From the NCBI RefSeq assembly GCF_017744445.1, contig NZ_JAGIBH010000010.1, positions 186,001 to 250,000 of the forward strand: a DNA stretch of 64,000 bases, read 5' to 3'. The position numbers were made by a program, and so were the translations under genes. The notes beneath the pieces were generated by a model. It was not told the DNA's origin. It worked only from the letters and a program-made list of their open reading frames with translations, and ran no database searches. This document shows, piece by piece, positions 27,282 through 36,688 of this stretch (position 1 is its first letter; the number at the start of each line of letters is the position of its first letter). Source of the stretch: Caulobacter sp. (lineage in GTDB: Bacteria; Pseudomonadota; Alphaproteobacteria; Caulobacterales; Caulobacteraceae).

Positions 27282-28551
27282 TCTCAGGCTCTTCGCCGAT
27301 CGCGGGGGCGATTTCGCCCGGGCGCGGAGCGTGGTCGCCGGCGCAGAGGTCCTGCCCGCGCCGGCGCTGGCTCCGGTCGAACCGCTGTCGGCGCTGGAGA
27401 CCGAAGCCTGGCGCCTGCTGTGCCTGATGGCCGCCGAGGGCCGCCGTCGCGCAGCGCCCGCCCAGGACATCGCGCGGGTCACTTGGTTTTCCGACCCGTC
27501 GCTGCTGAACGCCTGGACCGACTTCGCCGCCGCGGCGCAGGCCTGGGATCTGGGAGGGCGGGGCAAGACCCGCACCCTGGCCGAGGACATTGTCAGCTAC
27601 GCCAAGGACAGTCCCGAACTCTATCGCCGCCTGGCCGCCTTGATGGCCCCGCTGAAGGCGCGCGCGCCGTCGCTGGAAGAGGCCAGGGCTTGCCAGGCGA
27701 TCCTGGACACCCTGGCTCGCGCCGCCGAGGAGCGCGGTCGTCGAGCCGGCGCCCTGGGCGAGGCCGTTGCCCCCCTGGCCAAGGCCGCCACGCGCCTGGG
27801 CGTGGTGTTCGCCGGCCGCGAGCGCAACCCGCCCGTCCGCATCGTCCTACCCCACGTGCCGGGCCTGTGCCTGGCCTATGACGACCATGGCGAAGCCTGC
27901 GCCAGCGACATGGCCATCTTCGACAAGCGTCAGTTCTGGACGCTGGAGCCCAGCGGCGAGGCCTACACCCTGGTCAGCGCCGCCGATCGCAGCCTCGTCC
28001 TGATCGTCGACCAGGACGAAGAGCTGATCCCGCTGACCCGCAACCCGCCGCCGTTCACCTTCGCCGACCGAGGGCCACGCCCACGCGTGGCGCGCCGCGA
28101 GGCCACGCCGATCGAGGCCGCGCGGTTCCTGGTCTCGGTCTCGCCCGACCTCTATCTGCAGAACGTCAGCTACCAGACCCTGGCCCTGGAATGTCCGGGC
28201 GAGGGCGGCTGGCGGCACGGCGCGCCAGTGGTCACGCGGCTGAAGCGAGGGGGCTCGACCCAGCGCTGGGCGTTCGAGCCGCCGCTGCGCTCGCGCCAGG
28301 AACTGATCTTCCACGATGTCGTCGCCCCGGCCGCGATCCACGGGCTGGAGGTCGGCGGCCTCAACCGCCTGGCCGACGACTGGGCCGCCGTCGCCGACGA
28401 CCTGCGGGCCGGCGCCGCCCAGGTCCAGGCCTGCGCCGAGCGCGAGCAGCCGTTCCTGGCCAGCGGCTCGGTGGTCGACGTGCTGGACAGCTGGCGACGC
28501 GTGGCCGGCGAGGCGCGCAACGCCTCGACCGACCTGTCGGACGAGGACTAG
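27274..28551 (+). CDS. Unknown protein with helical N-terminus and trefoil-like region
   Basis: The 425-residue protein starts at GTG 27274 inside the previous gene. Residues about 30-180 are helical and Ala/Arg-rich (LETEAWRLLCLMAAEGRRRA, ACQAILDTLARAAEERG). Residues about 185-340 are beta-rich, with QFWTLEPSG and QRWAFEPPL resembling the QxW turns of ricin-type beta-trefoils, though I would not insist on a lectin. The C-terminus is helical and acidic (STDLSDED). No signal peptide is present. Overlap with the small upstream gene and a 5-bp gap to the next suggest a three-gene unit. Confidence 0.68.
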   Translation: MRSLRLFADRGGDFARARSVVAGAEVLPAPALAPVEPLSALETEAWRLLCLMAAEGRRRAAPAQDIARVTWFSDPSLLNAWTDFAAAAQAWDLGGRGKTRTLAEDIVSYAKDSPELYRRLAALMAPLKARAPSLEEARACQAILDTLARAAEERGRRAGALGEAVAPLAKAATRLGVVFAGRERNPPVRIVLPHVPGLCLAYDDHGEACASDMAIFDKRQFWTLEPSGEAYTLVSAADRSLVLIVDQDEELIPLTRNPPPFTFADRGPRPRVARREATPIEAARFLVSVSPDLYLQNVSYQTLALECPGEGGWRHGAPVVTRLKRGGSTQRWAFEPPLRSRQELIFHDVVAPAAIHGLEVGGLNRLADDWAAVADDLRAGAAQVQACAEREQPFLASGSVVDVLDSWRRVAGEARNASTDLSDED

Positions 28552-28556
28552 CGCCG

Positions 28557-28736
28557 ATGCTGGACGCCATCCTCACCGGCCTGCTGGCCGGATCGCCCCT
28601 GGTTGTGACCCTGAAGCTGGCCGCCCTGGCCGTCGGCTTCGTCCTGGGCGTGCGGCTGCTGGCCGGCGGCGGCCGCACGGCCGACGATCGTGACCGCTCG
28701 CTGCTGGACGCGATCCGCCGGCGCCGACCGAACTAG
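28557..28736 (+). CDS. Small membrane protein ending the TIR/SLOG locus
   Basis: This 59-residue protein starts 5 bp after the trefoil-like gene. It has one hydrophobic segment (about 3-37, LTGLLAGSPLVVTLKLAALA then VGFVLGVRLLAGG) and a short basic tail (DRDRSLLDAIRRRRPN). A single-span or re-entrant inner-membrane protein with a cytoplasmic basic tail is likely. It is convergent with the DUF6491 gene 13 bp away. No family was recognised. Confidence 0.6.
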   Translation: MLDAILTGLLAGSPLVVTLKLAALAVGFVLGVRLLAGGGRTADDRDRSLLDAIRRRRPN

Positions 28737-28749
28737 GGGCGAACTAGGG

Positions 28750-29127
28750 CTATTTCTTCTTCTCGGCCGCCAGTTCCTCGGGCGTCAGCTTGCGCACGTC
28801 GGTCACGGGATAGGTTCGCCGGCCGGTCGTTTCCGGCACGATGATCTCGGCGTCATAGCCCGAGCACACCCACGAGCGGCCGCGCGAATAGATGCCGATG
28901 CGCAGCGACCAGTCGATATCCGGCGACGGCGAGAACAGGGTCAGGCGATAGACGGTCTTGGGCGAGATGGTGACGTCGACGGTGCGGTCGTCAATAACGG
29001 TGAAGCCGTTGACGTCGTCGGGCCGGAAGCACGAGCTTTTGGTCCGCTCGGGCTTGGCGTCGGCGGCCAGCGCGGGACCGGCGGAGAGCAGCGCCGCCAG
29101 TACGATGGATCCGATCAGGACACGCAT
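28750..29127 (-). CDS. DUF6491 family secreted protein
   Basis: The 125-residue product has a signal peptide (MRVLIGSIVLAALLSAGPALAA) and a mature part with SCFRPDDVNGFTVIDDRTVD, YRLTLFSPSPDIDW and SRGRSWVCSGYDAEI. This pattern of paired cysteines and the W-x-x-R-I segment matches what I know as DUF6491. I chose ATG 29127, which has GGAG at 9 nt, over an in-frame TTG two codons upstream that is too close to it. Function unknown; a periplasmic location is likely. Confidence 0.75.
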   Translation of the reverse strand: MRVLIGSIVLAALLSAGPALAADAKPERTKSSCFRPDDVNGFTVIDDRTVDVTISPKTVYRLTLFSPSPDIDWSLRIGIYSRGRSWVCSGYDAEIIVPETTGRRTYPVTDVRKLTPEELAAEKKK

Positions 29128-29201
29128 GATCAAACACTCCTAGAGGCGCCCGCCGCCGGCATCCTCGCGCGCAAGCGTGGCCGGCTCAAGGCTCCTGTGT
29201 T

Positions 29202-29798
29202 TCAGCCATCCAACGTTTCGCCGACCAGGGTCGTTGCCCGCATCGACGGTCGCTGTTCGAAGGCCTGGAGCCAGGCGGAGAGGCGCGGATAGGCGGCCAG
29301 GTCATGGACCTCCCGGAAAGCGATCCAGCTGAGCGCCGTGGCGATGGCGATCTCGGCCAGGCCTGGCGTCTCGGCCGGCTGAAAGTGGGCCTCCAGATAG
29401 GCGCAGGCGCCGGCGACCTTGGCCAGATGGCCCTCGCCGAGCGGCGGGTAACGCAGGTGTTCGGGGCGGCGCGCAGTTTCCCAGCGGACCAGGATGCCGG
29501 CTTCCGAGACCCCATCGGCCACCGCCTGCCAGCGGAGGGCGGCGAGGTCATCGGCGATGCTTCGCGACAGGCCGGCGAGATAGCGGCAGATGACGCCGGA
29601 GTCGAAGATCGCCTCGCCTTCATCGGTGATCAGCACCGGGACCTTGCCCAGCGGGTTCAGCGCATGGACCGCGTCGTTGCGCAGGGTGGGGCTGGTCTCG
29701 TGGTGGATGACCTCGATGCGATCGGCCAGCCCGGCCTCGTGGGCGAAGACCAGGGCCTTGCGGGCGAACGGCGAGTGGGTCTGGTAGAGCAGCTTCAC
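29202..29798 (-). CDS. Glutathione S-transferase family protein
   Basis: The 198-residue protein has an N-terminal thioredoxin-like GST domain (about 1-80; KLLYQTHSPFARKALVFAHE, NPLGKVPVLITDEGEAIFDS with the cis-Pro and the glutathione-binding Asp-Ser) and an all-helical C-terminal domain. The likely catalytic residue is Ser8 or Tyr4, as in bacterial beta/zeta-like GSTs. The GTG start overlaps the stop of the PLP lyase gene (GTGA), so the two are translationally coupled. The pair may detoxify or process an amino-acid derivative; the substrate is not known. Confidence 0.85.
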   Translation of the reverse strand: MKLLYQTHSPFARKALVFAHEAGLADRIEVIHHETSPTLRNDAVHALNPLGKVPVLITDEGEAIFDSGVICRYLAGLSRSIADDLAALRWQAVADGVSEAGILVRWETARRPEHLRYPPLGEGHLAKVAGACAYLEAHFQPAETPGLAEIAIATALSWIAFREVHDLAAYPRLSAWLQAFEQRPSMRATTLVGETLDG

Positions 29799-30751
29799 GC
29801 GAGCGGTCCTTCGGTCAGGATGATCAGGGGGCGAGCGTCGGCGGGCGGGGCGGCGGACAGCAGGGCCGCCAAGCCGGCCGCGCCGGAGGGGGTCGTGGGC
29901 AGACCCGCGAAGGCCAGGTGGTCGGCGGCTGTCTGGGCGGCCGCGTCCGACACGGCGGCGTACTCGACCTCGCAGCGGGCCAGCACGGCGTGGGCCAGGA
30001 CCGACGGCGCCTTGCAGTCCAGGCGACCCATCACCGAGTCCGGGCCCTCGACCCGCACCGGCCGTCCCGCTTTGGCGCTGGCGGCCAGGCAAGGCGCGGC
30101 CTCGGGCTCGACGATGACGAGGCGCGGCTGCACACGCCAGTTTGCGCGGACCATGTGGGCCATGGCGGCGGCCAGGCCGCCGACGCCGGCTTGCAGATAG
30201 ACCTCCGTCGGCCAGCGGCCCGAGACCTCGAACACCGCCCGCAGTTCCTCGGCGATGAGGGTGTAGCCCTCCATGACCAAAGCCGGTGGGCGGTCATTCA
30301 GAGTGTCGGCGGTGTCGGACAGCAGGATCGCGCCCGTCGTGGCGGCGTCGGCCGCCGCCTCCAGCAGGAGCTCGTCATAGCGGGCGTCGCTGATCACGAC
30401 CTCGGCTCCGGCCGACTCCAGGCGCGTGACGAACGGCGCCGGTGTGGAGCGCGACAGGTGGATCCGCGCCTTGGCCCCCAGCAGCCGCGCGCCCGTCGCC
30501 ACCGCATAGCCGTGATTACCGGCGCTGGCGCAGACGAAGGTGGGGATGTCGCCCCGCTCGGCCATCAGGGTCGCCACGGCATGGATGCCGCCGACGGCCT
30601 TGAAGGCCGAAAGGCCCATGCGGTCGCGCTCGTCCTTGATCAGGATCGTGGGGCCGGCGGGCTGGCTCAGCGTGCGCAGCGGCGTGGCGGCGAAGCCGGG
30701 TAGGGCGGCCAGGGTGCGCAGCGGAGCGGCGGGGTCGGGGTTGAACGTCAT
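29795..30751 (-). CDS. PLP-dependent lyase, diaminopropionate ammonia-lyase-like
   Basis: This 318-residue fold-type II PLP enzyme has the Schiff-base lysine Lys51 in RMGLSAFKAVGG, the pattern of diaminopropionate ammonia-lyases (compare threonine dehydratases). It also has SAGNHGYAVATGARLLG, the glycine-rich phosphate-binding loop QAGVGGLAAA, and a C-terminal TPSGAAGLAALL. It would deaminate a 2,3-diamino or hydroxy amino acid. It is about 80 residues shorter than typical DpaL, so the exact substrate is open. An Lrp-family regulator is divergent from it, a common arrangement for amino-acid catabolic genes. Confidence 0.82.
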   Translation of the reverse strand: MTFNPDPAAPLRTLAALPGFAATPLRTLSQPAGPTILIKDERDRMGLSAFKAVGGIHAVATLMAERGDIPTFVCASAGNHGYAVATGARLLGAKARIHLSRSTPAPFVTRLESAGAEVVISDARYDELLLEAAADAATTGAILLSDTADTLNDRPPALVMEGYTLIAEELRAVFEVSGRWPTEVYLQAGVGGLAAAMAHMVRANWRVQPRLVIVEPEAAPCLAASAKAGRPVRVEGPDSVMGRLDCKAPSVLAHAVLARCEVEYAAVSDAAAQTAADHLAFAGLPTTPSGAAGLAALLSAAPPADARPLIILTEGPLA

Positions 30752-30852
30752 GCCGTCAGGCTAGCGAAAATAGTCGCGCTGTTTGTCTCGTCGATCGGCG
30801 ATCGTTCGACTAAGTTTCCCAAAATTTCGCCTTACGATGAGAGAAATCGATC

Positions 30853-31320
30853 ATGGCCGCCGAGCCGCTCGACCAGGCCGACCGCATCCTGCTGGACCAG
30901 CTGCAGACCGACGCCACCCAGGGCATCGACGCCCTGGCCCATGCCTGCGGCCTGTCGGTCGCCTCGGTGCAGCGGCGGCTGAAACGCCTGCGGGTCAGCG
31001 GCGCCATCGCCCGCGAGGTCGCGCAGCTGGAGCCGGCGGCCGTGGGTATGCCGATGACCTTCGTGATCATGGTCGAGCTGGAGCGCGAGCGCCGCGAGCA
31101 GCTGGCCGACTTCCGCGCCCGGGTCCGCGACGAGCCCCAGGTGCAGCAGGCCTATTACGTGACCGGCGAGAGCGACTTTGCTTTGGTCTGCGTGGCCAAG
31201 GACATGGCCGACTTCGAGGCCCTGACCCACCGATTGTTCTTCGAGAACGGCAATGTCCGCCGCTTCCGCACCTCGGTGGTGATGGAGCGGACCAAGGTTG
31301 GGCTCAGCGTGCCGGTTTAG
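30853..31320 (+). CDS. Lrp/AsnC-family transcriptional regulator
   Basis: The 155-residue protein has an N-terminal helix-turn-helix (about 6-60; [20 protein letters not shown] and [18 protein letters not shown]) and a RAM ligand-binding domain (about 70-150; [20 protein letters not shown]). These regulators sense amino acids and often control a divergent catabolic gene, here the PLP lyase and GST across a 101-bp gap. The 3' end overlaps the convergent nhaA gene by 17 bp. Confidence 0.9.
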   Translation: MAAEPLDQADRILLDQLQTDATQGIDALAHACGLSVASVQRRLKRLRVSGAIAREVAQLEPAAVGMPMTFVIMVELERERREQLADFRARVRDEPQVQQAYYVTGESDFALVCVAKDMADFEALTHRLFFENGNVRRFRTSVVMERTKVGLSVPV

Positions 31321-32461
31321 CCACCTTCAGGATCGCCATCCCCACCAGGGCCGAGGCCAGCGAGCCGGCCAGGACGCCGATCTTGGTCTCGTCGATCAGG
31401 TGCGGATCCTTGAAGGCCAGGGCGCCGATGAACAGGCTCATGGTGAAGCCCACCCCGCACAACACCGCCACACCGTAGAGCTGGCCGAAGCTGGCCCCGC
31501 GCGGCAGCCGCGCCCAGCCCAGCTTGATCAGGCCGAAGGCGACGCCGAACACCCCGACCTGCTTGCCGACGAACAGGCCCAGGGCCACGCCCAGCGGCAC
31601 GGGGTCCAGCAGGGCGGCCAGGCCGACGCCGGCGAACGACAGCCCGGCATTGGCGAAGCCGAAGATCGGGGTGATCACGAAGGCGACCGGCCTGTGCAGG
31701 GCGTGCTCCAGCCGGTGCAGCGGCGAGTGGTCGTCGGCCCGGAGCGGGACGGTCAGGGCCAGGGCGACGCCGGCCAGGGTGGCGTGGATGCCGGACTTCA
31801 GCACCAGGAACCACAGCACCGCGCCCAGCAGCAGATAGGGCCACAGGCGCAGGACCTTCAGCCGGTTCAGAGCCACTAGGATCGCCAGCACCACGCCCGC
31901 GCCGGCCAGGTACGCCAAGTGCAGCTGCGCGGTGTAGAACAGGGCGATGATCACGATGGCCGCCAGGTCGTCCATGATGGCGATGGCGGTCAGGAAGACC
32001 TTCAAGCTGGTCGGCACGCGCGGTCCCAGCAGGGCCAGCGCCCCCAGGGCGAAGGCGATGTCGGTGGCCGACGGGATGGCCCAGCCCGCGACGCTGGCCG
32101 GATGTCCGGCGTTGAAAGCCAGGTAGATCACCGCCGGCAGGGCCACGCCCCCCAGGGCCGCCGCCCCCGGCAGCAGCACGTCGGCGGGACGCGACAGCTG
32201 GCCGTCCAGCACCTCGCGCTTGATCTCCAGACCCACCAGCAGGAAGAACGCCGCCATCAGGCCGTCATTGATCCAGTGCTGGGCGCTGAGCGGGCCGAGG
32301 TAGATGTGCAGCGCGCCGAAATAGGCTTCCGCCAGCGGCGAGTTGGCCACGACCAGCGCCAGGGCCGCGGCGACCATCAGCACATAGCCGCCGGCCGCCT
32401 CGTCCTTCAGGAACTCGGCCAGCGCCCGGCGCGCGCGCAGGCTGATGGTCTTCAGCGCCAC
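31304..32461 (-). CDS. nhaA: NhaA Na+/H+ antiporter
   Basis: The 385-residue protein has about 12 hydrophobic segments and the NhaA signatures: [20 protein letters not shown] followed by [29 protein letters not shown], and [19 protein letters not shown], whose paired Asp residues form the ion site. It exchanges Na+ or Li+ for protons across the inner membrane and helps with pH and salt homeostasis. The start is GTG 32461, only 1 bp after the stop of the upstream DUF5690 transporter gene, so the two form an operon. The C-terminal coding end overlaps the Lrp gene. Confidence 0.94.
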   Translation of the reverse strand: MALKTISLRARRALAEFLKDEAAGGYVLMVAAALALVVANSPLAEAYFGALHIYLGPLSAQHWINDGLMAAFFLLVGLEIKREVLDGQLSRPADVLLPGAAALGGVALPAVIYLAFNAGHPASVAGWAIPSATDIAFALGALALLGPRVPTSLKVFLTAIAIMDDLAAIVIIALFYTAQLHLAYLAGAGVVLAILVALNRLKVLRLWPYLLLGAVLWFLVLKSGIHATLAGVALALTVPLRADDHSPLHRLEHALHRPVAFVITPIFGFANAGLSFAGVGLAALLDPVPLGVALGLFVGKQVGVFGVAFGLIKLGWARLPRGASFGQLYGVAVLCGVGFTMSLFIGALAFKDPHLIDETKIGVLAGSLASALVGMAILKVAKPAR

Positions 32462-32462
32462 C

Positions 32463-33740
32463 TCAGAGCGTCCGCAGGAAGCGGTTGGCGAAGAACAGGC
32501 CGACTAGACCCAGGCCGCAGGCGATATAGGCGCCGCTGGCCAGGAACTGCCCCCATGCGATGTCCAGCTTGGCGAACGACTTCACCAGCAAGAGCGAGAT
32601 GCTGCCGATATAGCCGAACGAGTCGGCGACATAGATCAGGAACCCCGCCGTGCCGACCTTGCCGGTGGCGGCGATCATCCGGTCGAACAGCATGGCGTTG
32701 AACGGGGTGTAGCCCATATAGAGCCCCGCGCCGGCCAGGATCATCCACCACACCGGCGCCAGCACGCCCAGCTGGTAAGCCAGGGTCGAAGCGCCCAGCA
32801 GCACGAAGCCCAGGGCCACGAAGCCGATATTGAAGCCGACGGCCCGGCGGTTGTCCTTGACCCCCATCAGGGCGGCCAGGCCGACCAGCACGATGGCCGC
32901 CACCGGCAGCTCCGACAGGGTGAAGATCGCGGCGGCGTTCTTGAAGCCCAGCTCGGCCCAGATCTCGGCCGAGAAGTTGTCGCGGAAGTCGCGCAGGGCG
33001 GTCAGGATCACATAGACGGCGATCAGCAGGATCATGGCCGGGGCGTGGGCGGCGAAGAGAGCGATGCGGTCCTGGCGGCTCATCGGCGCGCGCTTGACCC
33101 GCTCGGCCTCGTCGGCCGCGCTGGGCGGCGGCAACTGGGCCAGAGCGACGACGGCGATCAGCATCAGCGGCGCGAACACCAGGCCCGAGACCGCCGGCAT
33201 CCACTTTTCGTCGACGTTCGACAGCAGCAGCATCTTGCCGACCGACTTGGCCACGCCCGACGACAGGATGAAGCTGGCGCACAGCATGGCGCCCAGCACC
33301 TCGGTCAGCCGGCGGCCTTCCAGGAAGCCGAAGACGAGGCCCCAGATCATCCCGAGACACAGCCCATTCAGATACATCGCCATCGGCCCGATCACCGTCG
33401 GCAGGGTCCCGAACAGCAGCAGCGACATCTCAGCCCCGAAGATCAGGGTCAGGATGCTCATGGCCCGCTTGCTGCCCGGCATCTCGGAGATCACCTTGAC
33501 CCCGATGAACTTGGCCGTCGCGTAGCCGGCGACCTGGGCGATGACGAGGGCGATCTTGAAGTCGAAGGCGAACGGCCAGCCGTCGGGGTGGCTGAAGGCG
33601 GCGGCCGTGAACGGCTTGCGATAGCCGAACATGGCGAAATAGACGGCGAAGGACGACAGGCCGCCATACAGGGCGAACAGCCAGGGCGGGGCCGTGGTCA
33701 GGAAGCGGGTCACCGCGCCCTGTTTGGCGGTCTCTTGCAT
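32463..33740 (-). CDS. DUF5690 / MFS-like membrane transporter
   Basis: The 425-residue protein has about 12 membrane segments arranged in two halves. It opens with [20 protein letters not shown] then [12 protein letters not shown], and later has [20 protein letters not shown] and [17 protein letters not shown], which fit my recollection of the DUF5690 group of major-facilitator relatives. The central loop between halves is charged ([18 protein letters not shown]). Substrate unknown. It is immediately upstream of nhaA. Confidence 0.78.
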   Translation of the reverse strand: MQETAKQGAVTRFLTTAPPWLFALYGGLSSFAVYFAMFGYRKPFTAAAFSHPDGWPFAFDFKIALVIAQVAGYATAKFIGVKVISEMPGSKRAMSILTLIFGAEMSLLLFGTLPTVIGPMAMYLNGLCLGMIWGLVFGFLEGRRLTEVLGAMLCASFILSSGVAKSVGKMLLLSNVDEKWMPAVSGLVFAPLMLIAVVALAQLPPPSAADEAERVKRAPMSRQDRIALFAAHAPAMILLIAVYVILTALRDFRDNFSAEIWAELGFKNAAAIFTLSELPVAAIVLVGLAALMGVKDNRRAVGFNIGFVALGFVLLGASTLAYQLGVLAPVWWMILAGAGLYMGYTPFNAMLFDRMIAATGKVGTAGFLIYVADSFGYIGSISLLLVKSFAKLDIAWGQFLASGAYIACGLGLVGLFFANRFLRTL

Positions 33741-33829
33741 GCAGGTTCCCCAAGGAGCGCCAAAGTGTGACCTTCAGCTAGCCCGCTTCGTTCGATGGGG
33801 GCAACGAAAGTCGGACCTTGGGCGGCCCC

Positions 33830-35989
33830 TTAGGCGGCTCGGGCGCCGCCGATGACCACGTTCCAGAGCCGTTCGCGGTCGATCGGCTTGGCCAGGTGCG
33901 CGTCGGCGCCGGCGGCCAGGGCGGCCAGCTGGTGCTCGGGTCCGACATTGGCGGTCAGCATGACGATCGGGGTGCGACCCTCGCCCCGCGCGGCCTCGAT
34001 GTCGCGGAAGCGCCGGGTGGCGGCCAGGCCGTCGACACGGGGCATCTGCATGTCCATCAGCACGAGGTCGAAGCGGTCGCCCTCGAAGGCCTCGATGCCC
34101 TCCTGGCCGTCGCAGGCCATGACCAGCTCCACGCCCAGCGGGGCCAGCAGCAGCTCGACGACGGCGCGATTGACCTCGTGGTCCTCGACCAGCAGCACCC
34201 GGGCGGGGCGCCCAGTGGAATCTGAGTGCAGCGCGTTGGTGGCGAGCGGGGCGGCGGCGGTCGCCACCCGCAACGGTACGGTGAAGCGGAACAGGCTGCC
34301 GACGCCGCGCTTGGACCGCGCCTCCAGCGTCCCGCCCAGCAGCTCGACGATCGCCTTGCAGATCGGTAGGCCCAGGCCCCCGCCGCCATAGCGCCGCGAC
34401 AGCGAACCGTCGGCCTGGGTGAAGGGCTGCAGCAGCTTGGGCAGCAGGGCCTCGTCGAAGCCGACGCCGGTGTCGCGCACCTCGACCGTCAGGCTGCGGG
34501 TCGTGGGCGTGGCGGTGGGCAGGGTGGCGATCGAGACCACGACCTCGCCGTCTTCCGTGAACTTCACCGCATTGGCGGCCAGATTGCCGACCACCTGGGC
34601 CAGACGGGCCGGGTCGCCCTCGAAGCGGCCTTCGGTCTGGGCGTTGAGGTCCAGGCGCAGGACCAGGCCCTTTTCGGCGGCGCGGGCGCGCAGCGGGGCG
34701 ATGGCGTCCTCGATGGTCTCGACCAGGTCGAAGTCGGCCAGCTCCAGCTTCAGGTCGCCGGCGTCCAGACTGGCCACGTCCAGGATGTCCGACATCAGCC
34801 GCTCGACATCGCGGCCCGAGGCGCGGATCAGGTCGACCATGCGCCGTTGCTCGGGGCTGAGCGGCGTCTGGGACAGGGCGCTGCCGGTCCCGATCACCCC
34901 GTTCAGCGGCGTGCGGATTTCGTGGCTGACATTGGCCAGGAACACCGACTTGGCGCGGTCGGCGGCGGCGGCGTCCTGTTCCAGCTGGGCGCGCTCCAGC
35001 TGGCTCTCGCGGAAGGCCAGGACGGTCTCGGCGATGCGGCCGAACTCGTTCTTCTGGTCCAGGTGCGGGACTTCTACGTCCAGGTCGCCGGCGATCAGCC
35101 GCGACATCGCCGCGATCAGTCCATCGATCCGCCGGGTGATGCCCAGGTGAATGGCGAAGGCCAACCCTAGAGCGCCAGCCACCGAGACCGCCACGATCAG
35201 CAGGCTGACCCCGAAGCGGATGACCAGCAGGTCCAGCTCCTGCTTGACCGAGGCGTGCAGTTGGCGAGCGCCGACGTCCCAGGCCGCGGTCGCCGCCGCG
35301 CGCAGGCGGGCCAGGTCCGGCGGCGCGCCGGCGGCCACGGTCTCGCGCTGGGAGAGGGCGTCGGCGCGGGCCAGGTTCAGCGCCGTGCGGCGCGCGCTCA
35401 GCAGGGCGGCGACCTCGGGATCGTGATGGTTGGCGGCCGCCTTGATCAGCGACTGGTCCAGGATCTCGGCCTGGGCGTTCAGCCGCTCATAGGCCGAGAA
35501 CACCCGCTGGCGGCGGCCGCTCATCTCGTCCGGCAGGGCGCCGACCTGGTCCAGGCGCGCGATCGCCGTCCACAGGTTGGGCAGGCCGACGGCGGTGCTG
35601 TCGCCTAGATAGAAACGGGCCAGGTCGCGGTCCAGGGTCAGGTTCGAGGCGTCGGCGATCGCGCCGATCAGCACCGCCCCGGCTTCGGCGCGGTTGTCGG
35701 GCTGGGCCACGGCGAAGGCGTGCAGCGGATCGACGACGCCCAGCCCGGCGGCGGGCTCTTCCAGGGCCTGGAGCGGGTGACGGGCAGGGCCGACCACGGC
35801 GGGCCAGACCTGGCGCAGCAGCACCGCGCCGCGCACCTCGCGCTCGGTGAAGGCGATGTCGCGCACGGCGTAGACCGTCAGGGTCGACAGCAGGATGGCC
35901 AGCGGGACCAGGAACAGGACCGTCAGCAGGCTCAGGCGCTGGGCAAGGGTCGTGGCGCCGTCGAAGCGCTTCAGGGGGCGAAGCTGCAC
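33830..35989 (-). CDS. Hybrid sensor histidine kinase with receiver domain
   Basis: The 719-residue kinase has two membrane helices (about 20-45 and 258-285) around a helical periplasmic sensor, then HAMP (about 285-335), HisKA with His356 in FLANVSHEIRTPLNGVIG, an HATPase domain (N box NLAANAVKFTEDG, G1 DTGVGF, G2 GGGGLGLPI), and a C-terminal receiver with phospho-acceptor Asp646 in LVLMDMQMPRVDG and a conserved Lys in HLAKPIDR. No response regulator or phosphotransferase gene lies next to it. The domain order is that of hybrid kinases feeding a phosphorelay. The signal is unknown. Confidence 0.92.
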   Translation of the reverse strand: MQLRPLKRFDGATTLAQRLSLLTVLFLVPLAILLSTLTVYAVRDIAFTEREVRGAVLLRQVWPAVVGPARHPLQALEEPAAGLGVVDPLHAFAVAQPDNRAEAGAVLIGAIADASNLTLDRDLARFYLGDSTAVGLPNLWTAIARLDQVGALPDEMSGRRQRVFSAYERLNAQAEILDQSLIKAAANHHDPEVAALLSARRTALNLARADALSQRETVAAGAPPDLARLRAAATAAWDVGARQLHASVKQELDLLVIRFGVSLLIVAVSVAGALGLAFAIHLGITRRIDGLIAAMSRLIAGDLDVEVPHLDQKNEFGRIAETVLAFRESQLERAQLEQDAAAADRAKSVFLANVSHEIRTPLNGVIGTGSALSQTPLSPEQRRMVDLIRASGRDVERLMSDILDVASLDAGDLKLELADFDLVETIEDAIAPLRARAAEKGLVLRLDLNAQTEGRFEGDPARLAQVVGNLAANAVKFTEDGEVVVSIATLPTATPTTRSLTVEVRDTGVGFDEALLPKLLQPFTQADGSLSRRYGGGGLGLPICKAIVELLGGTLEARSKRGVGSLFRFTVPLRVATAAAPLATNALHSDSTGRPARVLLVEDHEVNRAVVELLLAPLGVELVMACDGQEGIEAFEGDRFDLVLMDMQMPRVDGLAATRRFRDIEAARGEGRTPIVMLTANVGPEHQLAALAAGADAHLAKPIDRERLWNVVIGGARAA

Positions 35990-36126
35990 GGGGTCTCCGC
36001 ACTGCGCATCGCCCTCGACCCCCGCCCCCCGGCAGGCGTCCGTGCGACCGCACGGGCATATGAGGGCGGAACGCGGCGGGGAGCAAGCGTGGCCGGTTGG
36101 GCGGCCGGCCGCGCGCCTCGTCCAAA

Positions 36127-36157
36127 CAAAAACGCCCTCCGCTGAGCGGAGGGCGTC
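36127..36157 (-). terminator. Intrinsic terminator of cdnL
   Basis: A 12-bp perfect stem (ACGCCCTCCGCT / AGCGGAGGGCGT) at 36132-36156 is followed on the minus strand by TTTTTGTTT. It lies 28 bp after the cdnL stop codon. Confidence 0.88.
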
Positions 36158-36184
36158 TTCGTATTCGCGAAAGCCTGGAAGGGC

Positions 36185-36688
36185 CTAAGCCGCCTTGACC
36201 AGCGACTTGGTCAGGATGCCGATGGCGGCTTCGCGGTCGATGCGCTCGATGGCGGCGACTTCGCGGGCCATGCGGTCCAGGGCCGATTCATACAGCTGGC
36301 GTTCCGAGTAGGACTGTTCCGGCTGGTTCTCGGCGCGGTGCAGGTCGCGGACCACTTCGGCGATCGAGATCAGGTCGCCCGAGTTGATCTTGGCTTCGTA
36401 TTCCTGGGCGCGACGCGACCACATGGTGCGCTTCACGCGGGCGCGGCCCTTCAGGGTCGTCAGGGCCTGCGAGACGGTGCCGCCTTCCGCCAGCGGGCGC
36501 AGGCCGGCCGTCTTGGCCTTCTTGGTCGGGACGCGCAGCGTCATTTTTTCATGGTCGAAAGTGATGACGTAGACTTCGAGCGACATGCCGGCCACTTCCT
36601 GGGTCTCGATCGCCTGAATGCTGCCCACGCCGTGCGCGGGATAAACCACGTGATCGCCGACCGAGAATTCCAGACCAGTCTTGCTCAT
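36185..36688 (-). CDS. cdnL: CdnL/CarD-family RNA polymerase-binding regulator
   Basis: The 167-residue protein has the CarD-type RNA-polymerase-interacting Tudor-like domain (about 1-65, EFSVGDHVVYPAHGVGSIQA) and a helical DNA-binding domain (SRRAQEYEAKINSGDLISIA, ESALDRMAREVAAIERID). CdnL binds the polymerase beta subunit and stabilises open complexes, notably at rRNA promoters, and affects growth and division in Caulobacter. The C-terminus is LVKAA; an Ala-Ala end fits the known ClpXP-dependent turnover of Caulobacter CdnL. I chose ATG 36688 because GAGGA lies 5 nt before it; the in-frame ATG four codons upstream has none. Confidence 0.93.
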   Translation of the reverse strand: MSKTGLEFSVGDHVVYPAHGVGSIQAIETQEVAGMSLEVYVITFDHEKMTLRVPTKKAKTAGLRPLAEGGTVSQALTTLKGRARVKRTMWSRRAQEYEAKINSGDLISIAEVVRDLHRAENQPEQSYSERQLYESALDRMAREVAAIERIDREAAIGILTKSLVKAA

